DNA from: Acinetobacter pseudolwoffii
GTDB taxonomy: Bacteria > Pseudomonadota > Gammaproteobacteria > Pseudomonadales > Moraxellaceae
Length of the DNA: 64,000 nt
Direction: 5' to 3'
Assembly (NCBI RefSeq): GCF_002803605.1
Contig: NZ_PHRG01000001.1
Coordinates: 570,819 to 634,818 of the forward strand
Below the pieces are notes generated by a model that was not told the DNA's origin, did not search any database, and worked only from the letters and a program-made list of their open reading frames with translations. Shown here one piece after another: positions 36,983 to 46,105 of this stretch. The position numbers and the translations under genes were made by a program. Positions within the stretch are counted from its first letter, which is position 1. The number at the start of each line of letters is the position of its first letter.

Positions 36983-38623
36983 ATGGTTAGCGCATACGAT
37001 GAATTACCGCGTACCCCCGCAAATTTTGTAGCCTTGTCACCTTTACGCTATCTAGATCGTGCAGCTTATATCTATCCGAATCAAAATGCGATTATTCATG
37101 GTCAGCGCCGCATTACCTGGCGTGAAAAATACAATCGCTGCCGTCAGTTTGCCAACCAACTCCAAAAATTAGGCATCGGTAAAAATGATACCGTGTCTGT
37201 CCTGCTGCCTAACGTCCCTGCCATGATTGAAGCGCACTTTGCTGTGCCAATGGCAGGTGCGGTACTCAATACCTTAAATACCCGTCTGGATGCCAAGACG
37301 CTCGCCTTTATGCTGGAACATGCTGAAAGCAAAGTCTTATTGGTCGACCCTGAATTTACAGCGCTTGCGACCGAAGCACTGGCGCTGGTTTCACAAGAGA
37401 TCTATGTGATTGATGTGGCCGATGCAGAGTTTGAAGGTGAAGACAGCCGTATTGGTCAAATCGAATATGAAGACTGGATTGCCCAAGGCGATGCAAATTT
37501 TGACTGGCATTTGCCTCAAGATGAATGGGATGCGATTAGCTTAAGTTACACCTCTGGCACCACGGGTAATCCGAAAGGTGTGGTTTATCATCACCGCGGT
37601 GCCTACATTAATGCAGCCAGTAATATCATTGCTTGTGGCATGATGCCTCGCGCGACCTATTTATGGACACTGCCACTGTTCCACTGTAATGGCTGGTGCT
37701 TTGCATGGACTATGGCGGCCAACGGCGGAACCAACGTCTGCCTGCGTAAAGTCGATGCCGAACTGATTTTCAAACTAATTGCTGAACATAAAGTCGATTA
37801 CTTCTGTGGCGCACCGATTGTCCTGTCGATGCTGATCAATACGCCTGAAGAGAAAAAGACCAAAATTGACCATCGTGTCGAAGTCATGGTGGCGGGTGCT
37901 GCCCCGCCGGCTGCAATTATTGAAGGCATGCGTAATATCGGAATTAACGTCACACATGTCTATGGCTTGACTGAAACCTACGGCCCTTCTGCGCTCTGTG
38001 CATCACAGGCCGGCTGGAGTGATTTGTCTATTCAGGAACAGGCGCAATTGCATTCACGTCAGGGTGTGCCATATCCGCTACAAGATGGTATGAAAGTGCT
38101 TGATCCTGACACCATGCAGGAAGTTCCGCATGATGGTCAGACCATGGGCGAGATCATGTTCCGTGGCAATATCGTAATGAAAGGTTATCTGAAAAATCTG
38201 GAAGCGACCGCAGAAGCCTTTGCCGGTGGCTGGTTCCATACCGGCGATCTGGCCGTGTGTCAGCCTGATGGCTATGCCAAAATCACTGACCGATCTAAAG
38301 ACGTGATTATTTCCGGAGGGGAAAATATTTCCTCGCTAGAAGTCGAAGAAGTGCTGTATCAGCATCCTGCCATTTTAACGGCAGCTGTTGTGGCCAAGCC
38401 GGATCCACGCTGGCAGGAAGTACCATGTGCCTTTGTAGAACTCAAAGCAGGACAAACTGCAACAGCGGAAGAGATTATGGAATTCTGCAAACAGCATCTG
38501 GCACGTTTTAAAGTGCCTAAAGATGTTGTGATTACCGAAATTCCAAAAACCTCGACCGGAAAATTGCAGAAATTTGTTTTACGCGAATGGGCCAAAGAAC
38601 GCGCTGAAGGTGAGTTTTCTTAA
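36983..38623 (+). CDS. Acyl-CoA synthetase (AlkK-like fatty acid-CoA ligase)
   Basis: A 546-residue adenylate-forming ligase. The ATG at 36983 has GGAG 7 bases upstream; the longer frame from 36953 has no ribosome site. Core motifs are intact: SLSYTSGTTGNPKGVVY (P-loop), YGLTETYGP, GWFHTGDLAV, DRSKDVIISGGENISSLEVE and the catalytic lysine in PKTSTGKLQKF. Residue pattern and size suit medium- or long-chain acyl-CoA synthetases of the AlkK group. It should feed beta-oxidation; two acyl-CoA dehydrogenases lie 15 kb away. It is divergent from the lactone oxidase operon. Confidence 0.92.
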   Translation: MVSAYDELPRTPANFVALSPLRYLDRAAYIYPNQNAIIHGQRRITWREKYNRCRQFANQLQKLGIGKNDTVSVLLPNVPAMIEAHFAVPMAGAVLNTLNTRLDAKTLAFMLEHAESKVLLVDPEFTALATEALALVSQEIYVIDVADAEFEGEDSRIGQIEYEDWIAQGDANFDWHLPQDEWDAISLSYTSGTTGNPKGVVYHHRGAYINAASNIIACGMMPRATYLWTLPLFHCNGWCFAWTMAANGGTNVCLRKVDAELIFKLIAEHKVDYFCGAPIVLSMLINTPEEKKTKIDHRVEVMVAGAAPPAAIIEGMRNIGINVTHVYGLTETYGPSALCASQAGWSDLSIQEQAQLHSRQGVPYPLQDGMKVLDPDTMQEVPHDGQTMGEIMFRGNIVMKGYLKNLEATAEAFAGGWFHTGDLAVCQPDGYAKITDRSKDVIISGGENISSLEVEEVLYQHPAILTAAVVAKPDPRWQEVPCAFVELKAGQTATAEEIMEFCKQHLARFKVPKDVVITEIPKTSTGKLQKFVLREWAKERAEGEFS

Positions 38624-38660
38624 TTCCATACCAGTGTGTTTTTTCAAAATCTACTCAATA

Positions 38661-38698
38661 AAAAATCGTGCCAAGTTTTCTTAGCACGATTTTTTTTA
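38661..38698. terminator. Terminator between the acyl-CoA synthetase gene and trpB
   Basis: AAAATCGTGC and GCACGATTTT pair around an 11-base loop, with long A and T runs on both sides, so it can act for both convergent genes. A weak relative of the intergenic repeat (CCCTCTCC...GGAAGAGG, 38704-38733) follows. Confidence 0.8.
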
Positions 38699-38746
38699 AC
38701 TTACCCTCTCCAAACCTATCCCATAGGAAGAGGCTGATCAGAACAG

Positions 38747-39991
38747 TTACATCTCAACCATTTCCACGCCATCAATACGTGCCACAGTCATCAAGTCTTT
38801 ATCACCACGACCTGAAACCGTCGCAATAATGATTTGATCCTTGTCCATGGTCGGTGCAAGTTTAGACACATAAGCCATGGCATGTGCGCTTTCCAGCGCC
38901 GGAATAATGCCTTCAATCTTGGTTAAATCACGGAAACCCTGTAGGGCTTCATTGTCCGTGATCGGTACATAGTTCACACGTTCCATATCTTTCAGGAAGC
39001 TATGTTCTGGCCCCACACCCGGATAATCCAGACCGGCAGAAATTGAATGCGTTTCAATGATCTGACCTTCTTTATCAGACATCAGGTAAGTTCGGTTTCC
39101 ATGCAGTACACCGACATGACCGGCATTCAATGGCGCTGAATGTTTACCGCTTTCAATACCCAAACCCGCGGCTTCTACACCGTACATTTGCACATCTTGA
39201 TCGTTCAGGAATGGATAGAACAAGCCCATTGCATTGGAACCACCACCAACACAGGCTACCAAGGCATCAGGCAGACGACCAGCTTGCTCCTGAATCTGAC
39301 GGCGTGCTTCACGGCCAATAATCGACTGGAAATCACGTACCAGCTGCGGATATGGATGTGGGCCTGCCACGGTACCAATCACATAGTAAGTTGAATCGAC
39401 ATTGGTTACCCAGTCACGCATGGCTTCGTTCATGGCATCTTTCAAGGTTTTAGAGCCACTTTGTACAGGCACAACTGTCGCACCGAGCAAACGCATACGG
39501 TACACGTTCATGGCCTGACGTTTGACATCTTCAGCGCCCATAAATACAACGCATTCAAGACCTAAACGTGCTGCAATTGTGGCGGTTGCTACACCATGCT
39601 GACCGGCACCTGTTTCGGCAATAATACGTTTTTTACCTGACAATTTTGCAAGCAAGGCCTGACCAATAGTGTTGTTGACCTTATGCGAACCGGTATGGTT
39701 CAGGTCTTCACGTTTCAGATAAATTTGCGCACCACCCAACTCTTTTGACCATCGTTCAGCATGATATAAAGGACTCGGACGACCGACGTAAAACGCCAGA
39801 TCACGGTCAAATTCTGCCAAAAACTGTGCATCATCTTTCATACGGAAGTAGAGCTTTTCCAAGTCTTCTAAAGCCGCCATGAGTGTTTCTGACACAAAAC
39901 GTCCGCCATGAATACCGAAATGCCCGCGTTCATCTGGGAATTGGGTATAGTCAACTGCCTGACTGTTCTGGCTAGTACTTTGCTGATCCAC
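38747..39991 (-). CDS. trpB: Tryptophan synthase beta subunit
   Basis: A 414-residue PLP enzyme that joins indole and serine to make tryptophan. The PLP lysine is Lys104 in [13 protein letters not shown]. The [20 protein letters not shown] and SGRGDKD motifs are intact. It is about 15 residues longer than E. coli TrpB at the N-terminus ([11 protein letters not shown]). It overlaps the end of trpF by 20 bases, implying coupled translation. No trpA follows; the downstream neighbour is convergent. TrpB needs TrpA to receive indole, so trpA must be elsewhere. Confidence 0.96.
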   Translation of the reverse strand: MDQQSTSQNSQAVDYTQFPDERGHFGIHGGRFVSETLMAALEDLEKLYFRMKDDAQFLAEFDRDLAFYVGRPSPLYHAERWSKELGGAQIYLKREDLNHTGSHKVNNTIGQALLAKLSGKKRIIAETGAGQHGVATATIAARLGLECVVFMGAEDVKRQAMNVYRMRLLGATVVPVQSGSKTLKDAMNEAMRDWVTNVDSTYYVIGTVAGPHPYPQLVRDFQSIIGREARRQIQEQAGRLPDALVACVGGGSNAMGLFYPFLNDQDVQMYGVEAAGLGIESGKHSAPLNAGHVGVLHGNRTYLMSDKEGQIIETHSISAGLDYPGVGPEHSFLKDMERVNYVPITDNEALQGFRDLTKIEGIIPALESAHAMAYVSKLAPTMDKDQIIIATVSGRGDKDLMTVARIDGVEMVEM

Positions 39992-40616
39992 GATGGACTC
40001 CTTGCATAAAGCGTTCTATGAGTTGTTGGTCTTTAATACCTTTTGCGGACTCGACACCGCCACTCACATCTACGGCATAGGCCTGTGTGGTGAGAATTGC
40101 CTGTTCGATATTGTCAGGATTTAAACCGCCTGCCAAGATCAAGGGAATATCAAGTTTGGGAAATGTCTCCCAATCGAAGCTGTGGCCCGTACCACCTTTC
40201 AGATCAGGATGCCATGCGTCTAACAACACTGCACTCGCGCCAGCATCTTGATAACCTTGAATTTCTGTAACTACGTCAAGATCAGGTTTGACCTGAATGG
40301 CCTTGTACCAGCGGCGTCCGACCTGTTGAGCGATTGTCTGACATTGTTCCGGCGTTTCATCACCATGGAATTGCACAATATCAAGATGAACCGTTTGCAA
40401 GATATCCTGAATCTCATTAGCTGAATGATTCACAAACAGTCCAACCACTTGCACATAAGGTGCAATGGCTTGAACCAGTTGAGCAGCTTGCTCTGCTGTA
40501 ACAGCTCGGGGACTCGGTGGATAAAATACGAATCCTATCGCATCTGCACCTGCGTTCACCACAGCATGAACATCTTCGACTCGGGTGATTCCACAAATTT
40601 TGGCACGGGTTCGCAT
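39972..40616 (-). CDS. trpF: Phosphoribosylanthranilate isomerase
   Basis: A 214-residue (beta/alpha)8 barrel catalysing the third step of tryptophan synthesis. Cys8 in [12 protein letters not shown] and the Asp in [15 protein letters not shown] (residues ~135-149) are the expected catalytic pair; [11 protein letters not shown] is the phosphate-binding loop. It is monofunctional, unlike the TrpC-TrpF fusion of enterics. It overlaps trpB by 20 bases and diverges from the cobalamin riboswitch transcript across a ~150-base gap. Confidence 0.95.
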   Translation of the reverse strand: MRTRAKICGITRVEDVHAVVNAGADAIGFVFYPPSPRAVTAEQAAQLVQAIAPYVQVVGLFVNHSANEIQDILQTVHLDIVQFHGDETPEQCQTIAQQVGRRWYKAIQVKPDLDVVTEIQGYQDAGASAVLLDAWHPDLKGGTGHSFDWETFPKLDIPLILAGGLNPDNIEQAILTTQAYAVDVSGGVESAKGIKDQQLIERFMQGVHRGSAKY

Positions 40617-40732
40617 ATTATTCTGGCTCTAGATCTACCAATGTCTTGAACAATCTATAAGATTGGGGCAAATCATTGTAATGCAATTTTTCCGGCTTGC
40701 GTAAAGTTCATCCGGATTATTCTTGCTGCAGA

Positions 40733-40761
40733 TTGTGTATAAGGCATACAAACTTTATACT
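40733..40761 (+). promoter_or_regulatory. Promoter of the cobalamin riboswitch / btuB
   Basis: TTGTGT (40733-40738), a 17-base spacer and TATACT (40756-40761) place the start about 10 bases before the riboswitch's first stem. Confidence 0.6.
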
Positions 40762-40773
40762 GCGCCCATCTTG

Positions 40774-40960
40774 CAACAAGCCAAAGCAGCCTCCTGCTTT
40801 AGGGAAGCTGGTGTAAATCCAGCACTGCCCCCGCAACGGTAAAAATGAAACGTCTATCAAATAAACCGCTTCGGTTTACACCACTGCATCTTGATGTGGG
40901 AAGGTGGATAGACAGCAAAGCCTGTACTTTGCACATTTAAGTCCGGAAACCTGCTTGTTG
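40774..40960 (+). promoter_or_regulatory. Cobalamin (adenosylcobalamin) riboswitch
   Basis: The P1 stem pairs CAACAAG (40774-40780) with CTTGTTG (40954-40960) exactly. Core elements are in order: GGGAAGCTGGTGTAAATCCA, CAGCACTGCCCCCGCAACGG, a variable arm, and the B12 box AAGTCCGGAAACCTGC (40939-40954). The conserved GGAAGCNGGTGNAAATCC and GCTGCCCCCGCAAC signatures make the class secure. It lies about 50 bases before the ATG of the TonB receptor gene, so cobalamin should repress the receptor, most likely by blocking ribosome access (no clear terminator stem is seen). Confidence 0.95.
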
Positions 40961-41009
40961 TGTTCTATCACCCAATCATTCACGGGGAAGTGAATGTATG
41001 GAGCATTTC

Positions 41010-42833
41010 ATGTCTATTCAATTTCAACCTACTGCCTTGGTAGGTGCGATCGCACTTGCGTTGGGTATCACTTCACCTGTTTTTGCTACCGAGCAAAAAA
41101 TTGCAAAAGCATCTTTGGATACCATTGTGGTGACTGCTTCTCGTAGTGAACAAAATATCAAAGATGTACCCGCGCGTATTTCAATTATTGAAGCTGCGAC
41201 TCTTGAGCAATCTCCTATTGCTTCATTACCAAACTTATTGAAAAAAGAGGCTGCTTTAAACGTCGCTCAGCTCGGCGGTTATGGACAACAGTCCTCTATT
41301 TTTATGCGAGGTACAAGCTCTTCACATACACTCGTTCTTCGTGATGGCATGCGATTGAATACAGCATTAAGCAGTTCAGCTTCCTTACCTTTTATTGATA
41401 CGACTGATCTCAAGCAAATTGAAATTTTAAAAGGCCCTGCATCCGTTCTATATGGCACAGATGCGATTGGTGGTGTGGTACAACTCGTGTCTAAAACACC
41501 TGAAAAAACATCTGCATTTATGACTGGTGAAATTGGCGAGAATAAAACCTACAAATCACTTGTGGGTGCCGATTTAGCTGAAGATGGTTTTTATGCGCAA
41601 ATCCGTGGTCAACGTCTAGAAACTGATGGAAAATCTGTTCTAGATAATGAGGATGAAAACTATTCCTTTGACCAAAAAGGTTTCAGCACCAAATTTGGTG
41701 TCGACAAAGACCAATATGCGTTATCTCTTGATTACAGCCAAAATAAAGGCACAAGTGATTACAACGCAGGTAGCCTTACTTCACAAGATTTTGAAAATGA
41801 AATGTTTAACCTGAAAGGGCGCATTAACCTAGGTTCACAATTAGAACTCAATGCTCGCTTATCGCAGTTTGATGATCAACTCGATCAAAATGCTGCGAAT
41901 TATCTGGGTCAGGTCGATTATTCATATAGCACCACTCAAGAAGCTGAAATGTATGCCAAACTCAATTTAAATGATCAGCATCATTTTTTATTAGGCACAA
42001 CTTACAGCAAGCTTGATGGCGATGTGCTGTCCTATGGAATAGCCTATCAAGGTGATGTTTCATCACAAGGCTATTATGCACAACATCAATATCAATCAGA
42101 CAAACTTAATACGCAACTTGGCATCCGTGTTGAAGACAACGAAAAATATGGCACCCATACGGTAGGCCAAGCCGCTGCACGTTATGCAATATCACCTCAA
42201 CTCAGCGTCTATACGAATATCGGCTCTGCTTTCCGTTCACCGAATCTGAATGAGCTGTACAGTGGCGAATCTGCAAATCCAGACCTAAAAGCCGAAGAAA
42301 GCCTGTCTTATGAAATCGGCTTAGACCATGCTCTCACTCAAAACTCATCTGTTGCAATTTCTGTATATCAAAATGATATAGATCACATGATCCAAAAAGT
42401 AGATGGCAAGTTAAATAATATCAACGAAGCGACACTTCGTGGTGGCGAGCTTGCATGGAACTGGAAAAAAAACGATTGGTTCATTGATGCTGCTTTTGCA
42501 TATGTGCAAGCTAAAGATAGCAAAGCGGATGTTGCTTTAGCTAAACGACCACGTCAGACCCTCACTCTGACTACAGGCCTGGAAAATGAAGTTTATGGAA
42601 TGAGTGCTTCTCTTATTGCTCGTTCCAAGTCAAAAAGCTGGAGTGATTCAGACCATAATCCGGGCTATGCGACCGTCGATTTAAATGCCTACTGGAATAT
42701 CAATCCACATGTCAAAGTCTTTACCAACATAGAAAATGTCGGTGATGTCCGTCATAAGATCGAATACAACTGGAATAATTATTATATTGATGAAGGCCGC
42801 CTCGCTTCTGCCGGTGTAACCTTTACATATTAA
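41010..42833 (+). CDS. btuB: TonB-dependent cobalamin receptor BtuB
   Basis: A 607-residue outer membrane receptor. I start it at the ATG at 41010, which has GGAG upstream. It has a signal peptide to SPVFA, a TonB box DTIVVTAS (37-44), a plug domain with GYGQQSSIFMRGTSSSHTLVLRDG and GPASVLYGTDAIGG, and a ~22-strand barrel ending in an aromatic residue. Its size matches E. coli BtuB (614). The riboswitch directly upstream supports the B12 assignment strongly. Energy comes from TonB/ExbBD. The downstream adenosyltransferase would process the imported vitamin. Confidence 0.92.
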   Translation: MSIQFQPTALVGAIALALGITSPVFATEQKIAKASLDTIVVTASRSEQNIKDVPARISIIEAATLEQSPIASLPNLLKKEAALNVAQLGGYGQQSSIFMRGTSSSHTLVLRDGMRLNTALSSSASLPFIDTTDLKQIEILKGPASVLYGTDAIGGVVQLVSKTPEKTSAFMTGEIGENKTYKSLVGADLAEDGFYAQIRGQRLETDGKSVLDNEDENYSFDQKGFSTKFGVDKDQYALSLDYSQNKGTSDYNAGSLTSQDFENEMFNLKGRINLGSQLELNARLSQFDDQLDQNAANYLGQVDYSYSTTQEAEMYAKLNLNDQHHFLLGTTYSKLDGDVLSYGIAYQGDVSSQGYYAQHQYQSDKLNTQLGIRVEDNEKYGTHTVGQAAARYAISPQLSVYTNIGSAFRSPNLNELYSGESANPDLKAEESLSYEIGLDHALTQNSSVAISVYQNDIDHMIQKVDGKLNNINEATLRGGELAWNWKKNDWFIDAAFAYVQAKDSKADVALAKRPRQTLTLTTGLENEVYGMSASLIARSKSKSWSDSDHNPGYATVDLNAYWNINPHVKVFTNIENVGDVRHKIEYNWNNYYIDEGRLASAGVTFTY

Positions 42834-42859
42834 GTTCAGCGTTTCAATAAATACTTTTG

Positions 42860-42894
42860 AGCATCATGTCATGCCTATGGCATGATGCTTTTTA
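42860..42894 (+). terminator. Terminator or attenuating hairpin after btuB
   Basis: AGCATCATG and CATGATGCT form a 9-bp stem with a 12-base loop, followed by TTTTTATT. It lies between btuB and the adenosyltransferase, 31 bases before the latter's ATG. Confidence 0.7.
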
Positions 42895-42924
42895 TTTACA
42901 GCATTTAAAAATCAAGGAAATCAC

Positions 42925-43509
42925 ATGGGTCACCGTTTAAGTAAGATTTATACCCGCACAGGCGATTCAGGCACCACAGGTTTGGGCGATGGTTCACGCG
43001 TTGCCAAAGATGATTTACGTATTGATGCGCTCGGTGATGTGGATGAACTCAATGCCGTGATTGGTGTACTACGTGCACAGATTTCAGCAAGCACGATTGA
43101 AGATAAAGCCACTTGGGACAAATCTTTAAGCCTGATTCAACACTGGTTATTTGATCTCGGTGGTGAAGTGTGTATTCCGGGTTTTAATCTGGTACAACCT
43201 GTGTCGATTGATTTTCTAGAAAATGATATCGACGGGATGAATGAAGCCTTGCCAATGCTCAAAGACTTTATTCTGCCTGCTGGCACTTTAGTCTGTAGTT
43301 TTGCCCATCAGGCACGCGCAGTCTGCCGCCGTGCAGAACGTAGCGTGATGTCTGTCCACTCTCGCGACCAGAATATTCAGGCAGCGTCGCTACAACTGCT
43401 GAACCGTTTATCAGACTGGCTATTTGTAGCATCGCGCACCTTGCAACGCAGCGAGGGCGGTTCAGAAGTGCTGTGGCAAAAAAACATCAATGACAGCATC
43501 GAAAACTAG
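42925..43509 (+). CDS. Cob(I)alamin adenosyltransferase, PduO type
   Basis: A 194-residue enzyme that transfers the adenosyl group of ATP to cob(I)alamin, making coenzyme B12. The PduO-type N-terminal ATP-binding motif YTRTGDSGTTGLGDGSRV and the RRAERSV helix with its conserved arginine (~130-136) are intact. AAGGAA lies before the ATG. Its position after btuB fits a salvage pathway of uptake then adenosylation. A terminator-like hairpin in between suggests reduced read-through or a separate promoter. Confidence 0.93.
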   Translation: MGHRLSKIYTRTGDSGTTGLGDGSRVAKDDLRIDALGDVDELNAVIGVLRAQISASTIEDKATWDKSLSLIQHWLFDLGGEVCIPGFNLVQPVSIDFLENDIDGMNEALPMLKDFILPAGTLVCSFAHQARAVCRRAERSVMSVHSRDQNIQAASLQLLNRLSDWLFVASRTLQRSEGGSEVLWQKNINDSIEN

Positions 43510-43651
43510 AATTATTTCTTGATTCTAAATCTAAAAATACGCGTCAGATGTATCTTGATTTTACAGTGCATCTGACGACAATAAGCCTTATCATCTTTTT
43601 GTCACATAGCACGCATACAATGAAATCAACTTCTCAATTTATGGGCAGTCT

Positions 43652-44365
43652 ATGCGCATAATTGGTCATCGTGGTGCACGTGGCGAAGCCCCTGAAAATA
43701 CCCTAGGCGGTTTTCAATATATTCAAGACATCGGTATTCGCGCCGTTGAGTTTGATGTGCGTCAGCTCAAAGACAATGCCCTAATCATCATGCATGATGA
43801 CGACTTTGTGCGAACCACAGGTTTGCAAAAGCATTTATATGAATGCAATCGTCAAGATCTTGCACACTATAATCATGCTGTGACCTGGTCAGACTGGAAT
43901 AAAGTCGAAGCCACTCCCCTTTTAAATCAGACCTTAAATGTCATTCGAGACTTTGAGCATATTGAAGTCGAAATCAAAAGTGTCGATTCCGAAGCTGCGG
44001 CTGAGAAAATTGCACTGGGCGTTGCACAGCAACTGCAAGGCTATGAGCAGGCGGCCATCATTACCAGTTTTGATGCCAAAGTCCTGCAAGCCTTCAAACA
44101 GCAAAACTCCCGGCTAAAACGCGGTTTACTCATCGAAACCGACCTAAAATATCAAGCGATTGATCAGGCACTAGAACTGGATTGCTGTCATATTGGCTGG
44201 ATGAATGAGCTGGCCAGCAAAGACCTGATTCAGGCCACCCAGGCTGCTGAATTGAATATCAGTGTCTGGACGGTCAATGATGTGAGCCGAGCCAAAGAGC
44301 TGCGTGATTGGGGAATTCAAGGACTGATTACCGATTACCCAAAACTGATGCTGCAGCAACTCTAA
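43652..44365 (+). CDS. Glycerophosphodiester phosphodiesterase (GDPD family)
   Basis: A 237-residue cytosolic GDPD, comparable with E. coli UgpQ (247). The catalytic residues of the TIM barrel are seen in IGHRGARGEAPENTL (His6, Arg7, Glu15), AVEFDVRQL (Glu33, Asp35) and IIMHDD (His48). Near the C-terminus, NISVWTVNDVSRAKEL and GITDYP-like QGLITDYP are typical. It hydrolyses deacylated phospholipids to glycerol-3-phosphate and an alcohol. There is no signal peptide, so it is the cytoplasmic type. It appears monocistronic. Confidence 0.92.
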   Translation: MRIIGHRGARGEAPENTLGGFQYIQDIGIRAVEFDVRQLKDNALIIMHDDDFVRTTGLQKHLYECNRQDLAHYNHAVTWSDWNKVEATPLLNQTLNVIRDFEHIEVEIKSVDSEAAAEKIALGVAQQLQGYEQAAIITSFDAKVLQAFKQQNSRLKRGLLIETDLKYQAIDQALELDCCHIGWMNELASKDLIQATQAAELNISVWTVNDVSRAKELRDWGIQGLITDYPKLMLQQL

Positions 44366-44794
44366 AAAACAGCCTGATTATTGATCAGTTCAAATCGTTT
44401 TATTTAAGACAGCTCGATTCCATTGTCAAGCTATTAAAGTGTGTCTGAGTTTTAGATTGATTCGACTTGAATGTTAAATTAATTTTCTATGAGATATATT
44501 CTGCAAATTTTCTGGCAATATTGTAGAAATGATGAACAGTTAAATCACTTAATATTAGCCAAATTAAATAGTCTAAAAGACCGATAATCCTCAGTCACTT
44601 AGTCGGAAATCAAGCCCCGTCTAGACTGGCAAAATGGTCGTTTTTGCCCTACTTATCCTGTTACTGACAAGTACAATACAACCGTACAATAATGCTAGTG
44701 ATGCCATAGGTCACATGCTAATATAAACAAGATAGGCTGCTGTTAAAACCAACAGCGGTTTCTGCTTTTTGTTAAACCTTCCGAGGTTCTAGGA
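44366..44794 (+). promoter_or_regulatory. Long upstream region of the desaturase gene
   Basis: No gene is seen in 429 bases. Two direct repeats GTACAAT (44671-44677 and 44684-44690, 13-base period) overlap a possible TACAAT -10. A further TAATAT lies at about 44720. Both could belong to a regulated promoter of the desaturase gene, whose transcript would carry a ~70-120-base leader. Confidence 0.3.
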
Positions 44795-44806
44795 GTGCTG
44801 TTGGAG

Positions 44807-45970
44807 ATGAATGCTCCCTTACCCAAAGCCCCCATTAACTGGATTGCGGTGTTTGCATTGGTGTTATTACCCATTGTCACCCTGATTGCAATTCCGTTAT
44901 ATGCGTATCACCATGATTTTAGCGCCGCCGCTTGGATCAGCATGTTTGTTTTACTGGGCGTAAGCAGCCTTGGCATTACAGCAGGATACCATCGCCTGTG
45001 GGCACATCGTGCTTATGAAGCCACTCTACCATTAAAAATCATCTTAATGATTATGGGTACATTTGCTGTACAGAATAGTATCTTGTTCTGGGCATCTGGT
45101 CACCGTACTCATCATCGTCATGTCGATGATGTGGATCAAGATCCGTACTCGATCAACAAAGGTTTCTGGTATGCACATATCGGCTGGATGTTACGTGATT
45201 ATCCATCAGGTGTGGCAAACTATAAAAATGCGCCAGATCTGTTAAAAGACAAAGTCGTCATGTTTCAGGACAAATACTATATTCCATTAGTGATTGCCGT
45301 TCATGCTGCTATTTTGCTTCCAATTGGCTGGGCAGTCGGCGATGTGTGGGGAGTCTTGCTGCTGGGTGGATTAGTGCGTTTAATCCTGAGCCATCATGTG
45401 ACTTTCTTCATCAACTCGCTGTGTCACATGTGGGGTAATCGTCCTTATACCGACGAAAACACTGCACGTGACAACTTCGTACTTGCGATTGCCACCTGGG
45501 GTGAGGGTTATCATAACTATCACCACATTTTCCAGTACGATTACCGTAATGGCGTGAAATGGTGGCAATACGATCCAACCAAATGGTTGATCTGGACCTG
45601 CTCCAAACTGGGTTTAGCCAAAAACTTACGTCGTATTCCTAGCTTTAATATCAAAAAAGCGGAACTGGCAATGAAGTTTAAATATGCTGAACAGGATCTT
45701 GCGGTGTATGGCCATGATGTTTCTGAAGACATCATTACTGTGAAAACCAAGATTGCACAGGAATATGATGCCTTTACCCAAACTTTAAATGACTGGGCCA
45801 AACTGAAAGAGCAAGAAATTCAGGTGAAAAAGGCTTCTATGGCAGAAAAAATTCACCAGATGGATGACAAACTGAAAGTTGAATTCCAGCTGGTTGAACA
45901 GCGTTTATCCCATCACCGGGCAACCTTAAATCTACTGGTTCGTAATTTGAAAAAATCAGCAGTATCTTAA
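44807..45970 (+). CDS. Membrane acyl-CoA/acyl-lipid delta-9 fatty acid desaturase
   Basis: About 387 residues from the ATG at 44807; a GTG at 44795 is possible. Four hydrophobic segments lie in the first ~220 residues. The three histidine boxes of stearoyl-CoA-type desaturases are present: HRLWAH, HRTHHRHVD and GYHNYHHIF, the di-iron ligands. The C-terminal ~100 residues form a cytoplasmic Lys/Glu-rich helical extension longer than in minimal bacterial desaturases. It should introduce a cis double bond into saturated chains, adjusting membrane fluidity with oxygen as acceptor; electron donor partners are not nearby. A terminator follows. Confidence 0.93.
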   Translation: MNAPLPKAPINWIAVFALVLLPIVTLIAIPLYAYHHDFSAAAWISMFVLLGVSSLGITAGYHRLWAHRAYEATLPLKIILMIMGTFAVQNSILFWASGHRTHHRHVDDVDQDPYSINKGFWYAHIGWMLRDYPSGVANYKNAPDLLKDKVVMFQDKYYIPLVIAVHAAILLPIGWAVGDVWGVLLLGGLVRLILSHHVTFFINSLCHMWGNRPYTDENTARDNFVLAIATWGEGYHNYHHIFQYDYRNGVKWWQYDPTKWLIWTCSKLGLAKNLRRIPSFNIKKAELAMKFKYAEQDLAVYGHDVSEDIITVKTKIAQEYDAFTQTLNDWAKLKEQEIQVKKASMAEKIHQMDDKLKVEFQLVEQRLSHHRATLNLLVRNLKKSAVS

Positions 45971-45984
45971 TAAAAACTGCTCAC

Positions 45985-46011
45985 AAAAAAGCCCCAATCG
46001 GGGCTTTTTTT
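45985..46011 (+). terminator. Terminator of the desaturase gene
   Basis: AAAAAAGCCCC and GGGGCTTTTTT with an AATC loop and a T-run. Confidence 0.92.
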
Positions 46012-46105
46012 ATGTCTGAAAGATAACTTGAACTCTCGTTTATACAACAGTTTTCTACAGGCAACTTTGTTATAGTCAAGGTATTCCAAGCCTGTACTGA
46101 GTGCC

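Noticed and set aside
44366..44794. Small open frames in the desaturase upstream region
   Set aside because: None has a ribosome site, sensible codon use or a recognisable product.
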